From: Vanilla planifolia
Taxonomy: Eukaryota; Streptophyta; Magnoliopsida; Asparagales; Orchidaceae
Assembly (NCBI GenBank): GCA_023846275.1
Contig: CM043868.1
Coordinates: 5,227,153-5,291,152, forward strand
Reading direction: 5' to 3'
Length of the DNA stretch: 64,000 nucleotides
The translations under genes and the position numbers were made by a program. The notes beneath the pieces were generated by a model. The model was not told the DNA's origin. It worked only from the letters and a program-made list of their open reading frames with translations, and made no database searches. Shown here one piece after another: positions 1-12,800 of the stretch (positions are counted from its first letter, which is position 1; the number at the start of each line of letters is the position of its first letter).

Positions 1-1059
1 AATACCAAGATTGATGGATATCTTCAACAACAAGGATTCCAAAAATGTCCATTTGAGCATGCACTTTACATTAAGACAACTCAAAATAATATTCTTATAG
101 TTTGTCTTTATGTAGATGATTTGCTTTATACAGGAAATTCTTTTGAATTGTTTCAAGAATTCAAAAGAACTATGCAGTATGAATTTGAAATGACAGATAA
201 TGGTGAAATGTCATACTTCCTTGGTTTGGAAGTAAAGCAAATGAAAATTGGAATCCAAATCTCTCAAAGAAGATACGCTACTGAACTTCTAAAGAAGTTT
301 AGAATGGAAGATTGTAAATCAGTGGCAACACCACTTGATGTAAGAATGAAACTAAGTAGAGAAGGAGAAGGAAAAGATGTTGACTCTACTTTATTTAAAA
401 GTCTTGTAGGTAGTCTTCGTTACCTCACTATCACAAGACCTGATATTTTATATTCTGTTGGACTCATTAGTCGATATATGGAAAATCCAAAGGAAACACA
501 TTGGATGGTTGCAAAAAGAATACTAAGATATATTAAAGGAACACTTGATTATGGTTTGTATTTCACTAACCAAAGTGGGACAGATTTATGTGGCTACTCT
601 GATAGTGATTGGGGAGGTGATATAGATGAAAGGAAGAGTACAACTGGTTATTGTTTCTTCTTCGGATCATCAGCATTTATGTGGAGATCAACTAAACAAG
701 ATGTCATTGCTCTTTCGTCTTGTGAAGCAGAGTATATTGCAGCTTCATCAACAGTTTGTGAAGCAATTTGGTTACGAAATTTATTACTGGAGTTACAACA
801 TCAACAAGAAGAGCCAACAACTATATTTATTGATAATATGTCAGCCATAAAATTAGCAAAAAATCCAGTACAACATGGGAGAAGCAAGCATATCGAGACA
901 AGGTATCATTTTCTTCGTGATCATGTCAACAAGGAGACTATAAGATTGGTACATTGCAATACTGAAGAACAAGTAGCTGATATTTTCACTAAATCGCTTG
1001 GAGTGAAGAAGTTTGAAGAATTACGAGATCAATTAGGGTTGAAGATACTTCAAGTTTGA
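1..1059 (+). CDS. Copia Pol polyprotein, C-terminal part (reverse transcriptase end plus RNase H)
   Basis: The frame is open from the first base to a TGA at 1057-1059, so the start is outside the window. It encodes the end of the copia reverse transcriptase, which copies element RNA into cDNA in cytoplasmic particles, followed by RNase H, which removes the RNA strand. Visible signatures in order are the YVDD catalytic motif (about 112-123), YFLGLEV, the SLVGSLRYLTITRPDI block, the ILRYIKGT block, and RNase H features SDSDWGGD, RKSTTGYCFF, SSCEAEYIA and HIETRYHFLRDHV, ending with the VADIFTKSL block. The order and spacing are those of the copia superfamily. There is no stop or frameshift in about 352 codons, which suggests a recent insertion. 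I cannot assign the lineage confidently by eye. Confidence 0.93.
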   Translation, partial: NTKIDGYLQQQGFQKCPFEHALYIKTTQNNILIVCLYVDDLLYTGNSFELFQEFKRTMQYEFEMTDNGEMSYFLGLEVKQMKIGIQISQRRYATELLKKFRMEDCKSVATPLDVRMKLSREGEGKDVDSTLFKSLVGSLRYLTITRPDILYSVGLISRYMENPKETHWMVAKRILRYIKGTLDYGLYFTNQSGTDLCGYSDSDWGGDIDERKSTTGYCFFFGSSAFMWRSTKQDVIALSSCEAEYIAASSTVCEAIWLRNLLLELQHQQEEPTTIFIDNMSAIKLAKNPVQHGRSKHIETRYHFLRDHVNKETIRLVHCNTEEQVADIFTKSLGVKKFEELRDQLGLKILQV

Positions 1060-1069
1060 GAGGGAGTAA
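1058..1069 (+). other. Polypurine tract of the copia element
   Basis: A purine run (GAGAGGGAGTAA) overlaps the Pol stop codon and sits directly before the TGTTAGCA that opens the LTR. This is the expected place and composition of the primer for plus-strand DNA synthesis. Confidence 0.85.
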
Positions 1070-1287
1070 TGTTAGCAAACTTTAAGTTTTTTAAATGTTT
1101 GGTTAGCACTTTTTAAGTGCTTATTAGCATGTTTTAAGGAGTTGTTAGTACTTTTTAAACATGGTTAGTATCTTTTAAGTATTTTGAGGATTTTTAGGGA
1201 TTTTAAGTATCTTGAAGATTTTTAGGGATTAGAAACAAACTTTTGAATTATGAGAAAAGATTTGGGAGATTAGATATGTTTTTTTGC

Positions 1288-1296
1288 TATAAATAG
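1288..1296 (+). promoter_or_regulatory. TATA box of the copia LTR
   Basis: TATAAATAG lies about 220 bp into the LTR and about 45 bp before AATAAA. This fits transcription starting near 1315-1325, the presumed U3/R border. Confidence 0.7.
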
Positions 1297-1332
1297 ATGT
1301 AAGTGTTGTTTTGTTATTATGCAATTTTGATG

Positions 1333-1338
1333 AATAAA
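1333..1338 (+). terminator. Poly(A) signal of the copia LTR
   Basis: AATAAA follows the TATA box by about 40 bp inside the LTR, in the position expected for 3'-end formation of the element's RNA. A T-rich stretch follows. Confidence 0.55.
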
Positions 1339-1419
1339 AGTTTCTTAGCTATTCTCTTCTTCTTCCTTAAGTCTTTCTTTGCAATTTCCCAATTTCTCCC
1401 TTCTCTTTTATTTCCATCA

Positions 1420-4400
1420 GATCTTAGGTACGTGGGGAACAACTTTACTTGGTGCAACGGCAAGGAGGTGGGCGCGAGGATCTACGAAAGACTAGACAGA
1501 GCGTTTATGAACACTGAGGGGCTCCAATTGTTCCCAGGCTGCATGGTTACTCACCTTCCCAGGGTGGGCTCGGATCACTGCCCGCTCCTCATTGACCTTA
1601 GTGGGAGCCAACGATCGCGTGTGGAAGCCAGAATTCACTTTGAGAATGCCTGGCTTGATTTCCCACAAACCAGGGGAGTGGTCCATAGAATTTGGGCGAG
1701 GCGCACCCTTGGAGATAGCATGGATGTACTATCAACCAAATTTAAAAGGGTCCTGGTGGCTCTTCGCTGCTGGTGCAAGAGCACCTTGAGCAATGCTATA
1801 AGAAAAAACGTGGAGAGGGAGGAGAGTATTAATAACTTGCAGTTAAAAGAATCACAAGTGGGATTGGATGACACGGAGAATGCGCTCCTCAGCCGGCTAA
1901 TCGCGGAATTTCACCGCAGCGGTGCGTACGAAGAGAGGTGGTGGTGGCAAAGGGCGAAAGTGCACTGGGCACGGTTGGGGGACCGAAACACCAAGTTTTT
2001 TCAAGCTGCTGCTACTGCGCGCATGCGGAGGAATTTTATTGCCCATATGCGGGATGCGAGTGGACGGGAAGCAACCTCATCTGATGACATTGGCTCCATC
2101 TTGACATCCTATTTTGAAGCAAAGTGGCGTGATGCAACTTGCGCGAATCAGGAGGCATGTTGGGGCTTGCGGGCTTGTCTTAGCAGTGATCAGGCAATCT
2201 TGCTGGAGCAGACGGTGACTGATGCGGAGATTATTCATGCTATTAAGGCTATGCAGAACAACAAGTCCCCGTGAATTGATGGAATAACGTCTGAATTTAT
2301 GAAGGGTTATTGGTCCACAACTCAGAAGGATATTCTGCAGGCTGCACATTGCTTCTTTGCTGAAAGGCGGATGCCTATAAGCTGGAAGGATACTTTGGTG
2401 GTGTTAATTCCCAAAATGCAAAATGCGAACAAGCCGGAGCACTATCGCCCTATAAGTCTTTGCAATGTCATATACAAAGTTATCACGTGAGTCCTAGTGG
2501 AGAGACTTAAATTGGTCTTGCCATGTATTATCTCTAGGGAACAAGGTGCATTTGTTCCAGGAAGATCCATCTCGGATAATATCTTTGTGGCCCAGGAGAT
2601 GGTTTCCCATATGCATCACTCAAATACCAAGAAGGGTCTGATGGTAATAAAAATCGACATGGAGCAGGCCTTTGATCGCGTTCCCTGGGACATTTTGCTC
2701 AACATGCTCAAAATGATGGGGTTCCCGCTGCTATGGTGCGACTGGGTGGAAGCCTGCATTGCCAAACCTAGATTCGGGGTCTTGTTGAATGGAATCCGCC
2801 TGCCTTGGATTGAGGCCAGCCGCGGTCTGTGTCAAAGGTGTCCACTTTCACCCTATCTATTCATTATCGTCACCGAGTATTTTTCTGTACTTGTCCGGGC
2901 ATACGAGGAGAATGCTATTCTGGGGTTCAGGTGTAGCCAACAAGCGCCTGCTGTGTTTCACCTTCTATTCGCTGACGATATTGTGGTGTTTGCCCCTGCT
3001 ACGCGGAAAGCTGCAAACGCCGTTTGCAAGACACTTCATGAGTTTGGGACTGCAGCGGGATTGATGGTTAACCGCTCTAAATCCATCATCCTCTTTAGTA
3101 AAACAATGAGGAATAAGCGCAAACGAATCATTAGCAACATTCTGGGCATGAGTCAAAGTGTTAAATTGAAGTACTTGGACATTCCCATTTCGGCAAAGGC
3201 GCTGGGAAAGAATGATGTTGGGTTCGTGATTCATAACATGGAGGAAAGGGTGACTAAGTGGAGAGTAAGGCCTATGTCACTTGCCGAGAGGATTATCATG
3301 ATCAGGGCAGTGTTAACCGCAATTCCTAGCTACCTCATGAGGCACTGCGTTGTTCCTTCGGCCACCATTGCTGCTGCGGAGAGGATTATTAGGAATTTTT
3401 TGTGGAGCGGCATGGGGGGAGTAAAGGCAATGCACCATGTAGACTAGGACACCGTTACACTGCCGAAGGATGCTGGCAGCCTCGGATTGCTGGACTTGTG
3501 CATCTGGCAGTGGGTGCTCAACTTGAAGATGTGAAAGTTGCTTCTTGGCCGTGAGCAGGGCCTGTGGACGGAAGTAATCAGAGGGAAATATGGACACGGA
3601 AACAACTTTCTAAAAGCGCCACGCGGTGCATCTCAAGCTTGCAGATTGGTGACGGGGGCCATGGCGCATGCGGTTTCCAGCTTCGTTTGGAGAATTGGTG
3701 CAGGTAGCAGGGTCCATTTTGCGGAGGATAATTGGATTGATTTCCTCCCGATCTCTTGCTGGCCAACTTATATTAATATGGATGTTTAGTGGCCAACTAT
3801 GGTTGGGGAATGCGTTATCAAGTGCGGTGTATGGGACGAATTGAAAATTCGGTCCTGGGCTGGTGCTCCTTTATTGGAGAAAATTATGCGACTACCTTGG
3901 GCTCACGGGCAGGAGGAAGATACTCTAACTCAAGCAAATTCCGGAATGGAGAAGATTGACAACCGCCTCTTCTACAAAGAACTTAAGCTGGGTGCCAGCT
4001 GGTTCGATGGGAAATGGGGAAAGGAAATTAGGGAGGCTGCCAAGAGTTTGGAAGTTAAATGTGCTGCCGCGTGTACGCATATTTGCTTGGAGACTTGTGG
4101 GGAATTTTTTACCTGCTGCAGTTTGGCTTCAACGCAGAAAGCTTGCCGCATGCAACATTTGCTCCTGGGGTTGTGTTGAGGCTGAAACGCTACAGCACAT
4201 TTTCTGGAAATGTCCTAATGCTCATGATGTTTGGACTGCATGTCATGTGCGTCATACTGCTCTTGTTCTTGGGCCTTCCAATGGGGAGGGCAGCGACCAG
4301 GATTTTATCCACGACATCATGGATTTCATTGCCTCGCCTGGAATCCGTGGGGGCAAGGACAGAGCTTGGGCGGCCAGCCTAATGACAACAATGTTCTACA

Positions 4401-5033
4401 TATGGGAGAACAGGAACACGAGAAGACACAATGGAAATCCCTTGCACCACAGGACTCTTTGGCGGAAAATTCAAATTGAGTTGGCTGCTGCTTCTACAAC
4501 TCCTAATCAGCACTTGACCATGGCTTGCGGGAGCCCTTGCAGCTCTTTTGAGCTGAATGTAACTCATGTTTAGGTTCCTCCCCCCACTGGCTGGATTCTG
4601 ATTAATTGCGATGCTGCTGTCGGCGTTAACATCTCCGGGATTGGTCCTGTGGTGCGGGATCACCACGACAGGCCCCTGCTGGTTTCCGGGAAGCGATTCT
4701 TTTCACATGCTACAGAAGAGATGGAGATTCTGGCAATGTTAGAAGCTTTGGAGATGCTGAGGATTATCCGATTATACTGTAGTTGAGATACAATCGGACT
4801 CGATGATTGCTGAACAGAGGGTGCGTAGCCTTCTTGTTAACCCTCCCATGGGAGGCTGCTACGCTTTTGCGCTCCAGCATGCACGCAATTTGAGCTCCCT
4901 AAAAACGTCACATATCGGCAGGGAGGGGAACGCGCCTGTGAACTGGATCGCGCGCACTGCTTGTGAGAAGTCAGACTTCACATGGAATGGTGACAAACGG
5001 ATGCCTGAGGCTCTTCTTATTCTTTTGCTTTGA
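1420..5033 (+). pseudogene. LINE ORF2 (endonuclease, reverse transcriptase, zf-RVT, RNase H), broken
   Basis: The endonuclease C-terminus is visible as GNNFTWCN, RLDRAF and GSDHCPLLI (to about 1593). Reverse transcriptase follows, with KIDMEQAFDRVPW (about 2650-2688), the LCQRCPLSPYLF block and the catalytic FADD (2968-2979). Next come RVRIFAWRLV and CNICSWGCVEAETLQHIFWKCP of zf-RVT (about 4070-4220). RNase H follows, with NCDAA, EEMEILAMLEAL, IQSDS and HIGREGN (4574-5033). In-frame stops lie at 2272, 2488, 3445, 3532, 3787 and 4571. The frame shifts between about 4020 and 4045 and again near 4762. The intact protein nicked the target and copied LINE RNA; this copy cannot. The long open stretch that seems to start at 1303 begins inside the copia LTR and is not a real start. 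Confidence 0.92.
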
Positions 5034-5080
5034 TCCTCCTTAGGATTTCATGTTAGCTTATTAAGCACTTGCTTATGATC

Positions 5081-5107
5081 AAAAAAAAAAAAAAGAAAAA
5101 GAAAAAA
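5081..5107 (+). other. Poly(A) tail of the LINE
   Basis: Fourteen uninterrupted A residues followed by G-interrupted A runs close the LINE about 45 bp after its last codon, as expected for target-primed reverse transcription. What follows (AGTTGTGTTTGAG...) should be the start of the target-site duplication. Confidence 0.8.
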
Positions 5108-5149
5108 GAGTTGTGTTTGAGAAGGGTTGTTGGAAAAGCATGGCATAAC

Positions 5150-7050
5150 AAAGAGAGGGGGTAAATTAATGATGTAAATTTGAAGAAGATCTTTTTCCAA
5201 TCAATGATCAAGCAATGATTATTCAAATTCTAGATGATCAAACAATCACCTTTTAGCAATTATATTGAGTTGTTATATGATATATCAAATTTTATAGTTA
5301 CACACAAGTATGTAGAACAAAGAAGGCAAAAGAAGATCCTAGAATTTTAGGTGGTTTGATTAGATTCTCAAGCCTATTTCTACCAACAAGCCATACAAAC
5401 TTAAGCACTACTATGCAAAACACTCCTTCATCATAATCGAGTGAAGATATCCAAATGCAAACAAAGGCTTTTTTACAAATCTGCTACAACCCAAAGTACT
5501 CTACACTCTCTAGCCTAAAGCTAAGCTAACCACTCCACCCTATATCGATAAAAGCTCAACCAAGAAAATAAAAATACAAAGAAAATACACAAAGATCAAG
5601 TCTACACAATGGATAAATATACAATTGTAAATACAACAAATAACTAAAACCAATGTTATCAGTTTTCTCAAGAGCTTGTGTGGAGGTGTGTGTAGGTGTT
5701 GCATGATGAATATAATTTTTCTTTTCTTTCAAGACTAAAACTATTTTTGATGATGTCTCCTTGACGGATCTTCCACTCTTCCATTTTATTAAATTGAGTC
5801 TTCAAAGTAAGCTTAAAACTCTCTCAATATTCTCATAAACTGATATAATAATAAATATTATAGCAATATCTCTTAAATTTCCCTTCTAATCTTTTTCAAT
5901 TTGTTCATCAACCAATCATCCTTTGTTATTAAGTTTTTTAAGTGTTTATATAATAGTTAAACATCAAAGGATTGTACACATGGTCTCTAATAGCCTCCAA
6001 CAACTAAAATCAACTTTTTTTGTGACTAAATTATTTGTTTCATATCTTTTGATTCTATATGCATCGTACATTCGTAGTCATATATTGTATGTTGCTCTCA
6101 TTTCAACTTATCTATATTGCATTTTAAAAAATAATATACCATTATTGAATTCTTAGATTCTTTTCTTATATGCTATGTATGATGATCCTTAGCTTAACGT
6201 ATTATACATTAGTGATAAATGTATTATATAAAAGTCCTAATTTTGTTCAAATGTAATTTTTATTTAAACACTTTTATTTAAGAATTTTATCTTTTATAGT
6301 TAATGCATTGTACTTACAAAGCTTAAGTACTAAACATTCATTAAATTTATGACTTTAATCTTCTTATGTTTACTTCATTATGTTAGATCCTTCAACTTTA
6401 TCATCTTGTATATTAATAAATAAAGTACCATATAAAAGTCTTAAGATTTTCCCATTTAAGCTCATGCATGCCTAATTAAGTAAAATATTGTATGATAAAA
6501 ATTACATATTGTACATTAATCTTAGGTTTCATATTAATACCTTAATGAATGTTCCATTAGAAGAGTGTGTTACCCATTTTAATTGAGTATATTGTATGTT
6601 AAGTGTAATGTATGTATGATACACAAGCCCAGGGCACCAATTCTAATACTAAGGTGGACTTCTCTTTCTCTTCTTCATACACTCAATATATGCTATTATA
6701 ACGTATAGTGTGTATAACATATTATATGATTAGTGCAATTTGACCAATTTTAACACTTCTTTTCAAGCCCAAGTATGATCATTTTGAATAAGTAATATTA
6801 CAAAAGCTAGATATCTTTGTTTTATAAATCAAAATGGAATTCAAGAATTCTATATAGATACTTAAGGATTTAGCATTTAAAGCATAGTTTTCCTAAATAA
6901 TATGTTTATGTGAGTGTGGTGCAAGCTCTTAAATAGTAGATAACAAAATTTTTCAATCCTTACAAATGTCTAAATTCATGTAAACATTTGAAATGCTTCT
7001 TTAACACATGGATCTTCAAGGTGGATCTCCTTCATCTTCTTGCCTCCAAT
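5150..7050 (-). mobile_element. Decayed Sirevirus-like copia LTR, minus strand
   Basis: Read on the minus strand, the sequence at about 5150-5180 has the ...TTTACCCCCTCTC ending typical of the 3' end of this LTR family, seen again at 24.03, 33.60, 40.8 and 50.98 kb. The dyad-motif array follows about 0.9-1.6 kb away, as in the other copies. The LTR start is not recognisable, so the right edge assumes a length of about 1.9 kb taken from the best delimited copy (24033-25954). No coding sequence is visible. Confidence 0.45.
6040..6740. repeat. Degenerate AT-rich dyad array
   Basis: Short motifs resembling TATTGTATGAT, TGTATTATATAAAAGTC, ACATATTGTACATTA and TATGTATGATACA recur every 60-110 bp within otherwise unrelated AT-rich sequence. 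They match the array described at 21970-22640. This is the most decayed of the arrays. Confidence 0.4.
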
Positions 7051-7582
7051 TGGTTTGACTTGTAGTTTTAGAGGTTTCATCTACATCATAATAAGTGATC
7101 TTCTTTCTCTAAATGTCTCAATTTAATCTATTACATATTAAGTTGATACGTTAAATCACAAACTAAGCACTTAAGGAGATTGTATGTATAAAAACATGAT
7201 ATTTCCTTTAAGGTTTATGAGGTTCAACAAGGGACTTATAAAACTGTGACCATTATAAATGAGAATAAGTAGGTGAAATGTATACATAGTGCATTGAGTT
7301 GATTAACATAGAATGTTTTTATAAAAAACCCTTCTTTTGAAAAACTAAATTTGTGTGGGTTAGCTTTTTTCTTTATTAATGCTTGATGTGATGAATGCTT
7401 GTTTTAAGTCATGGTGGAAAATTTTGCAAGAATTTATTAGAATTTCTTAATTATATCTAGATTTGATTTTATTCACATTATACTTATTCTTCTATATATT
7501 TCTTTTTTAATATATTAATACAAAATTTTTCTTTAACTTATTACATTTCTAATGATAAATAAGGTTAAGTCTATTAGGTTGT

Positions 7583-7875
7583 CTTTTAAAAAAAATAAAA
7601 TAAATGCAAATTTTATTTGTTAAATTGCATTTGAATAAAACACTTAGTTTTGGATTAGAACATTATTTTCAAAAGGTTGGGTTAAATCATCTAAAGGAAG
7701 GGGTATAGGTCATTATAAGCTATTGGCTTGCTTTAAAAAAATAAAATGAAAAGAAATTTTACTTGATAAAGTTCATTTTGAACAAAACACTAAGTTTTGG
7801 ATTAAAAATATATTTTCAAAAGGGCTAAGTTAAATCATCTAAAGAAAGGGATACATGTCATTAAACTCAATGAGT
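7583..7875. repeat. Two-copy tandem duplication, period about 148 bp
   Basis: A block starting CTTTTAAAAAAA, with AACACTTAGTTTTGGATTA and TTAAATCATCTAAAG, is followed directly by a diverged second copy (start at 7731) with AACACTAAGTTTTGGATTA and TTAAATCATCTAAAG. No coding potential is seen. Confidence 0.75.
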
Positions 7876-10800
7876 GTTATGTCTTTTGGATATAGACTTA
7901 GTATAGAAGAAAGGGAGCTTTTCCAAAGAAAAAATAACTAACATTGAATGGTCATTAAACTCATAAAGTGATCCTATTAGATAGAGTCCTAGTATTGTCA
8001 TAAAAGATTCACCTTAGATAAGATAAATAATGCATGAAATTTTGAATAAATCATAAAAAAAATAAAATTAATTAAAACAATTACAAATTAAATAATCATG
8101 TAATAAGATAAATTAAATTAAAAAGAGAAAATAAAATTTTCACAATGTAAATCATATTACATGTCTATTACGTGTTATCTTTGACATCACAATGATTGCT
8201 TTTTGATATTCATATATATGTTATAATTACAACTTTTATTACATTACTTTACATCATATGGCTTTATTTCTTGAGCCTCTGTTGTCTAGCTCAACTTATT
8301 TTGGTTTTAACATTTCAAGTCATACAAGGATGCCCTATGAGATTTTATGGGAGAAATGATTGGAGAATAGACATAGGTCTTTCACTACTTTATTATTACC
8401 CAAAAAATAAAGTATTGTGAATTAAACTGTCAAGTTATTATCTATACTACTACCACCACATGTTGGAGTGAGTTACATTAGGTTTTAGCTACTTTATTTT
8501 TATTACAAAAATGACATTAAGTTATCATTATTTTCTATTTTTAATGAATATTTATTTTCTTTGTAAAGTAAAAGATAATTACTTATATTTCATTGTTTAT
8601 TTGAAGAAAAAAACTAAGTTCATTTTGAAAAATGTTATATTGCTATGGTTTCTAAATGAAACATATGGTTGACTTTTTTATAAAAGATTTATTTGGGTTA
8701 TGGTTTTCAAAGAAATCTATTTATATAATAAAAGGGATTTAATAAAATAAAATTGGTTTTTCTTTGATAAGGAGAAGGGTTGATGATTTTAAAATAAGGA
8801 ATTCTTATGTTGAAAATGAGATTTTTCAAATATATAGTTACTACATAGATATATTTTTATATAAAAAAATAATTTTAAAAATTAAGTGGCTCTTATTTTA
8901 AAAATGGGAATGCCATAACGCAAAACTCATATTGTTCCATATTACAATTTAGAATAAAAAGAGATTTTAAAAAGGTAACTTTGCATCTCACGTGCATTTT
9001 ATGCTTTTATGATATAGATGATATTAAGTATCATAACATCTTTTTTATATGTATAATATGGATGCTCAATTCACCATGATTTGGATATGCATTAATATAT
9101 ATATGATGGCATTAATGTAAATAAGAAAATATCTAAAGAGATAAATAAAATAAAAGTTATGAATATGCTCTATATGATTTGAATAGTAAAATGTGATTTT
9201 CTTTAAACATACTTTTTGAGCTTGAGCTTATGAGGAAAAAAGAGATGATGGGTGAGAAGTCCATGGCTTTAGGGGTAGCATCCCATAGCTAGTGAGGTTT
9301 TCTTCTATTGATGATCTTGTGATGATTTAAAAAATTGGTGTAAGGAGCCCAAAATATTAGGAAGACACCCTAGAGTTATCTAAGTTCTTTTTTCATGTGT
9401 TAGATGGGAGTGTGAGTAGTTGAAAACAAGTCCTAGTTAAGAAAAGATTGGGTTTCCTATTAATGAAATATCTCAAACTTGGATCTCTGATCTATTAGCA
9501 TAAAGAGTCATGTGGTTATATATAGTTAATAGGGAGTATGGTTCAATTAGAATATCACTTAAAGAAAAAAAAATTAAAGCTATTGATTGCATTTATAATT
9601 CATTTATATTTGATATTAATAAGTAGTATGATGCTATTATATTTGTTTAATACCATTGTAACATGATCGTGATGTATAGTGTAGTAGTATGACTTAGATT
9701 TAAATTATGATATTTAACATGATTCAATTATGTTTTGTTTTTGTATTTATGTAATTGAGATAAAGTATGTTATCATATGTTTTTGTACCTTTCAAATGTA
9801 ATGATTATTTTAATATTATATTGATTAATTTGCCTATTAAGATTATGACAATTAACTTGGTCTAATTTAGCTAATACATTTCAAGTACATCAAATAGGAT
9901 AAGAAAGAATGAGAATGAGAATCAAATGCAAGACTAATTATCATATATAAATATTAGCATTATAATAATTGAATGGTTGCAATTAATTTTAAGAATTTAC
10001 ATTATTTAGGTTTTAGTTTTAAAGAGTATTCATTTCCTTTTATTTTAATGAAATTATTATGATTTCTTATATTGTATGTCTATCTATTATGGTTTGGAAT
10101 TTCGACATTTATAACTGTCTCAATAATTAATTATTTTTTCTGAATTGTGATCTTCAAGTAGATATTGTGAATTTCACATAATATAGTTGCATGGATGACA
10201 TTTCAAAGATTATAATTGCATTATTTTTTTAGATAACTATATGAAATGTTTAGCAATTTGACAATGTTGGAATTGTGATATGTATATATACATGAAAAGA
10301 AAAATATGGTGAAGATTCTATTATTTAAAATCTAAAATTTGGAAACAATGATATTAAATGAAATTATGATCAAGAATTTAATTCTTGAGTTTATGCTATG
10401 ACAATAATGTCATATCCTCTTTCACCTATCTCATTTTTACTAACTCTTTCTCTTAATCTCTTGACATTGACCACAACCCCATTATATTAATAAATACAAT
10501 TTGTTAATTAAGATGGCTAGTGTTAGGGAGAGAAGAAAAAAAGAAAAAAAATAAACATAAGAAGAAAAAATAAGAAATATAAGAGAGAGAGAGATAAATT
10601 ATGAAAAATGACATTTTACTATCATCATCATTAGATAAGAATGATTAGATTATTTTTTTAGATTTTGTACAATAAAGTACTACTTTAATATTTTTATAGA
10701 TATTAATTATAGCATAATCAATTTTTAAAATTTAAATTTATATGTAGTTTAATGATTTTTTATTTAATAAAAAATATTTTTAAAAAAGTGATTTTTTTAT

Positions 10801-11480
10801 ATTAAACAATGCTAAACTTACTAAATTTTTTTCTTCTCTCTCTCTCTCTCCAATTTTGGAAGACTACATCCACTCTATTAGTGCCCAACCTATTTTTTCT
10901 TTCTTCTTCTATCTTATCATAATCCTTTTTCCTCTCCTTTCTTTACTAACACTCAATGTCAAGCTTTTACCACTAGTCACAACACAACACATCACTAGAT
11001 AAAATTTCTTACTAATTGTGATATTAAAAAAGGAAAAAGAGAAGAGCCAAAAATATCATAGCTTAAAGAAGAGAGAAACACAAAAGACAACCATTGGAAA
11101 GTAACATTCCACAACCACTACCACTAAATAATAATGCGATCTTATTTTTGAGATTTAAAACAAAAAAATATCATTTTGTAATTTTATGAATATTAACTAT
11201 AATATAAACAACTTTTAAAAAGTTTAAATGTTTAACATATAATTTGATAAATCTCTTGCACTAATTACAAATCCTTTTTAAGGAACAAGCAAGTTTTGTA
11301 TATTAAATAATGCTAGATTTACCAGATATCAAACTATTATCGTCATACAAACCTTAAGTCAAACAACTATAAAACAGCTGAACAACCAAACAGAAGAAAG
11401 AAGCATACACCAAGTAGTTCAACATTTGATCAAGAGCTATAAATCTTCAAACTCTGTTCAGATTAGATACAGCCGCTGCT
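7876..11480. other. AT-rich gene-free stretch
   Basis: No convincing exon, RNA gene or bounded transposon is visible. The longest open frame (8196-8420) is a hydrophobic AT-rich translation with no recognisable motif. Short GA and CT runs occur at about 10582 and 10835. Some tracts (9230-9560) look like very old retrotransposon sequence but show no diagnostic domain. The last few hundred bases should include the 3' UTR of the minus-strand gene that ends at 11493; I cannot place its poly(A) site. Confidence 0.5.
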
Positions 11481-11492
11481 TCTCAATTCCCG

Positions 11493-12383
<891 letters not shown>

Positions 12384-12800
12384 TCAAATGTGGGGAAATA
12401 GTACATAAGCCACAAACAAAAGTAAAAGATTGTTGAAAGTTATAGGCGTGTACAAGATAAATTGCTAAAAGAGGCGGGAAGCAAAGGTATACAAAGGTCA
12501 TTCATGCGGAGCGGGAATGGATTGTGTAGTTTACTTTATCATGTACCAGGTATGCTCTGCATTTTGGAAATTTGCTTGTACGAGGGCTGAGACTAAAATT
12601 GGAAGATGGATTTAAGCATGATGTATCATAGGCATGACGATCCCTTCATAACACCGGAAGGTTGAGGCTCCCTGGATCACAAAATTAAAGCGATGCGGTC
12701 GGAATTTCCATCGTATACCACGCAAATATGGAACTACACCTAACAACTTGATTGAGGAATGACCAGAATGTCAATCCAACAACTTGGTTGGGGAGTGAAA

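Larger units (their letters stand above)
1..1419 (+). mobile_element. Ty1/copia LTR retrotransposon, 3' half (5' part outside window)
   Basis: The element comprises an open Pol frame, a polypurine tract and a 3' LTR in the canonical order. Its right edge abuts LINE endonuclease sequence that resumes in frame at about 1420, so this element inserted into the LINE. Its reading frame is intact over all the visible part while the LINE has many stops, so it is clearly the younger of the two. The right end at 1419 (a terminal CA) is inferred from where LINE homology begins. The 5' LTR, gag, protease and integrase lie left of the window. Confidence 0.9.
1070..1419 (+). repeat. 3' LTR of the copia element
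   Basis: The LTR begins TGTTAGCA immediately after the polypurine tract and ends in CA just before LINE coding sequence resumes, giving about 350 bp. Its U3 part contains short repeated blocks (TTAGCACTTTTTAAGTG, TTAGTACTTTTTAAACA, TTAGTATCTTTTAAGTA, and two copies of a GATTTTTAGGGATT block). A TATA box and an AATAAA signal follow. The exact 3' end cannot be proved because the 5' LTR is not in the window. Confidence 0.8.
1420..5107 (+). mobile_element. L1-type LINE retrotransposon, 5' part cut off by the copia insertion
   Basis: Decayed ORF2 sequence runs from within the endonuclease through reverse transcriptase, the zf-RVT cysteine/histidine region and RNase H, then a short 3' UTR and an A-rich tail at 5081-5107. 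That is the domain order of plant L1-clade LINEs. The remaining 5' part should lie left of the copia element, outside the window. The element is much richer in GC than its surroundings. No target-site duplication can be checked because its left end is not visible. Confidence 0.92.

Noticed and set aside
1303-1419. Apparent start of a long frame at 1303 joined to LINE sequence
   Set aside because: The first 39 codons are copia LTR sequence read in a chance frame; LINE homology begins only at about 1420.
8196-8420. 74-codon hydrophobic plus-strand frame
   Set aside because: AT-rich chance translation with no motif and no promoter or exon context.
10582-10851. Short GA and CT runs that could be promoter elements
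   Set aside because: Simple low-complexity runs with no gene nearby in a suitable orientation.
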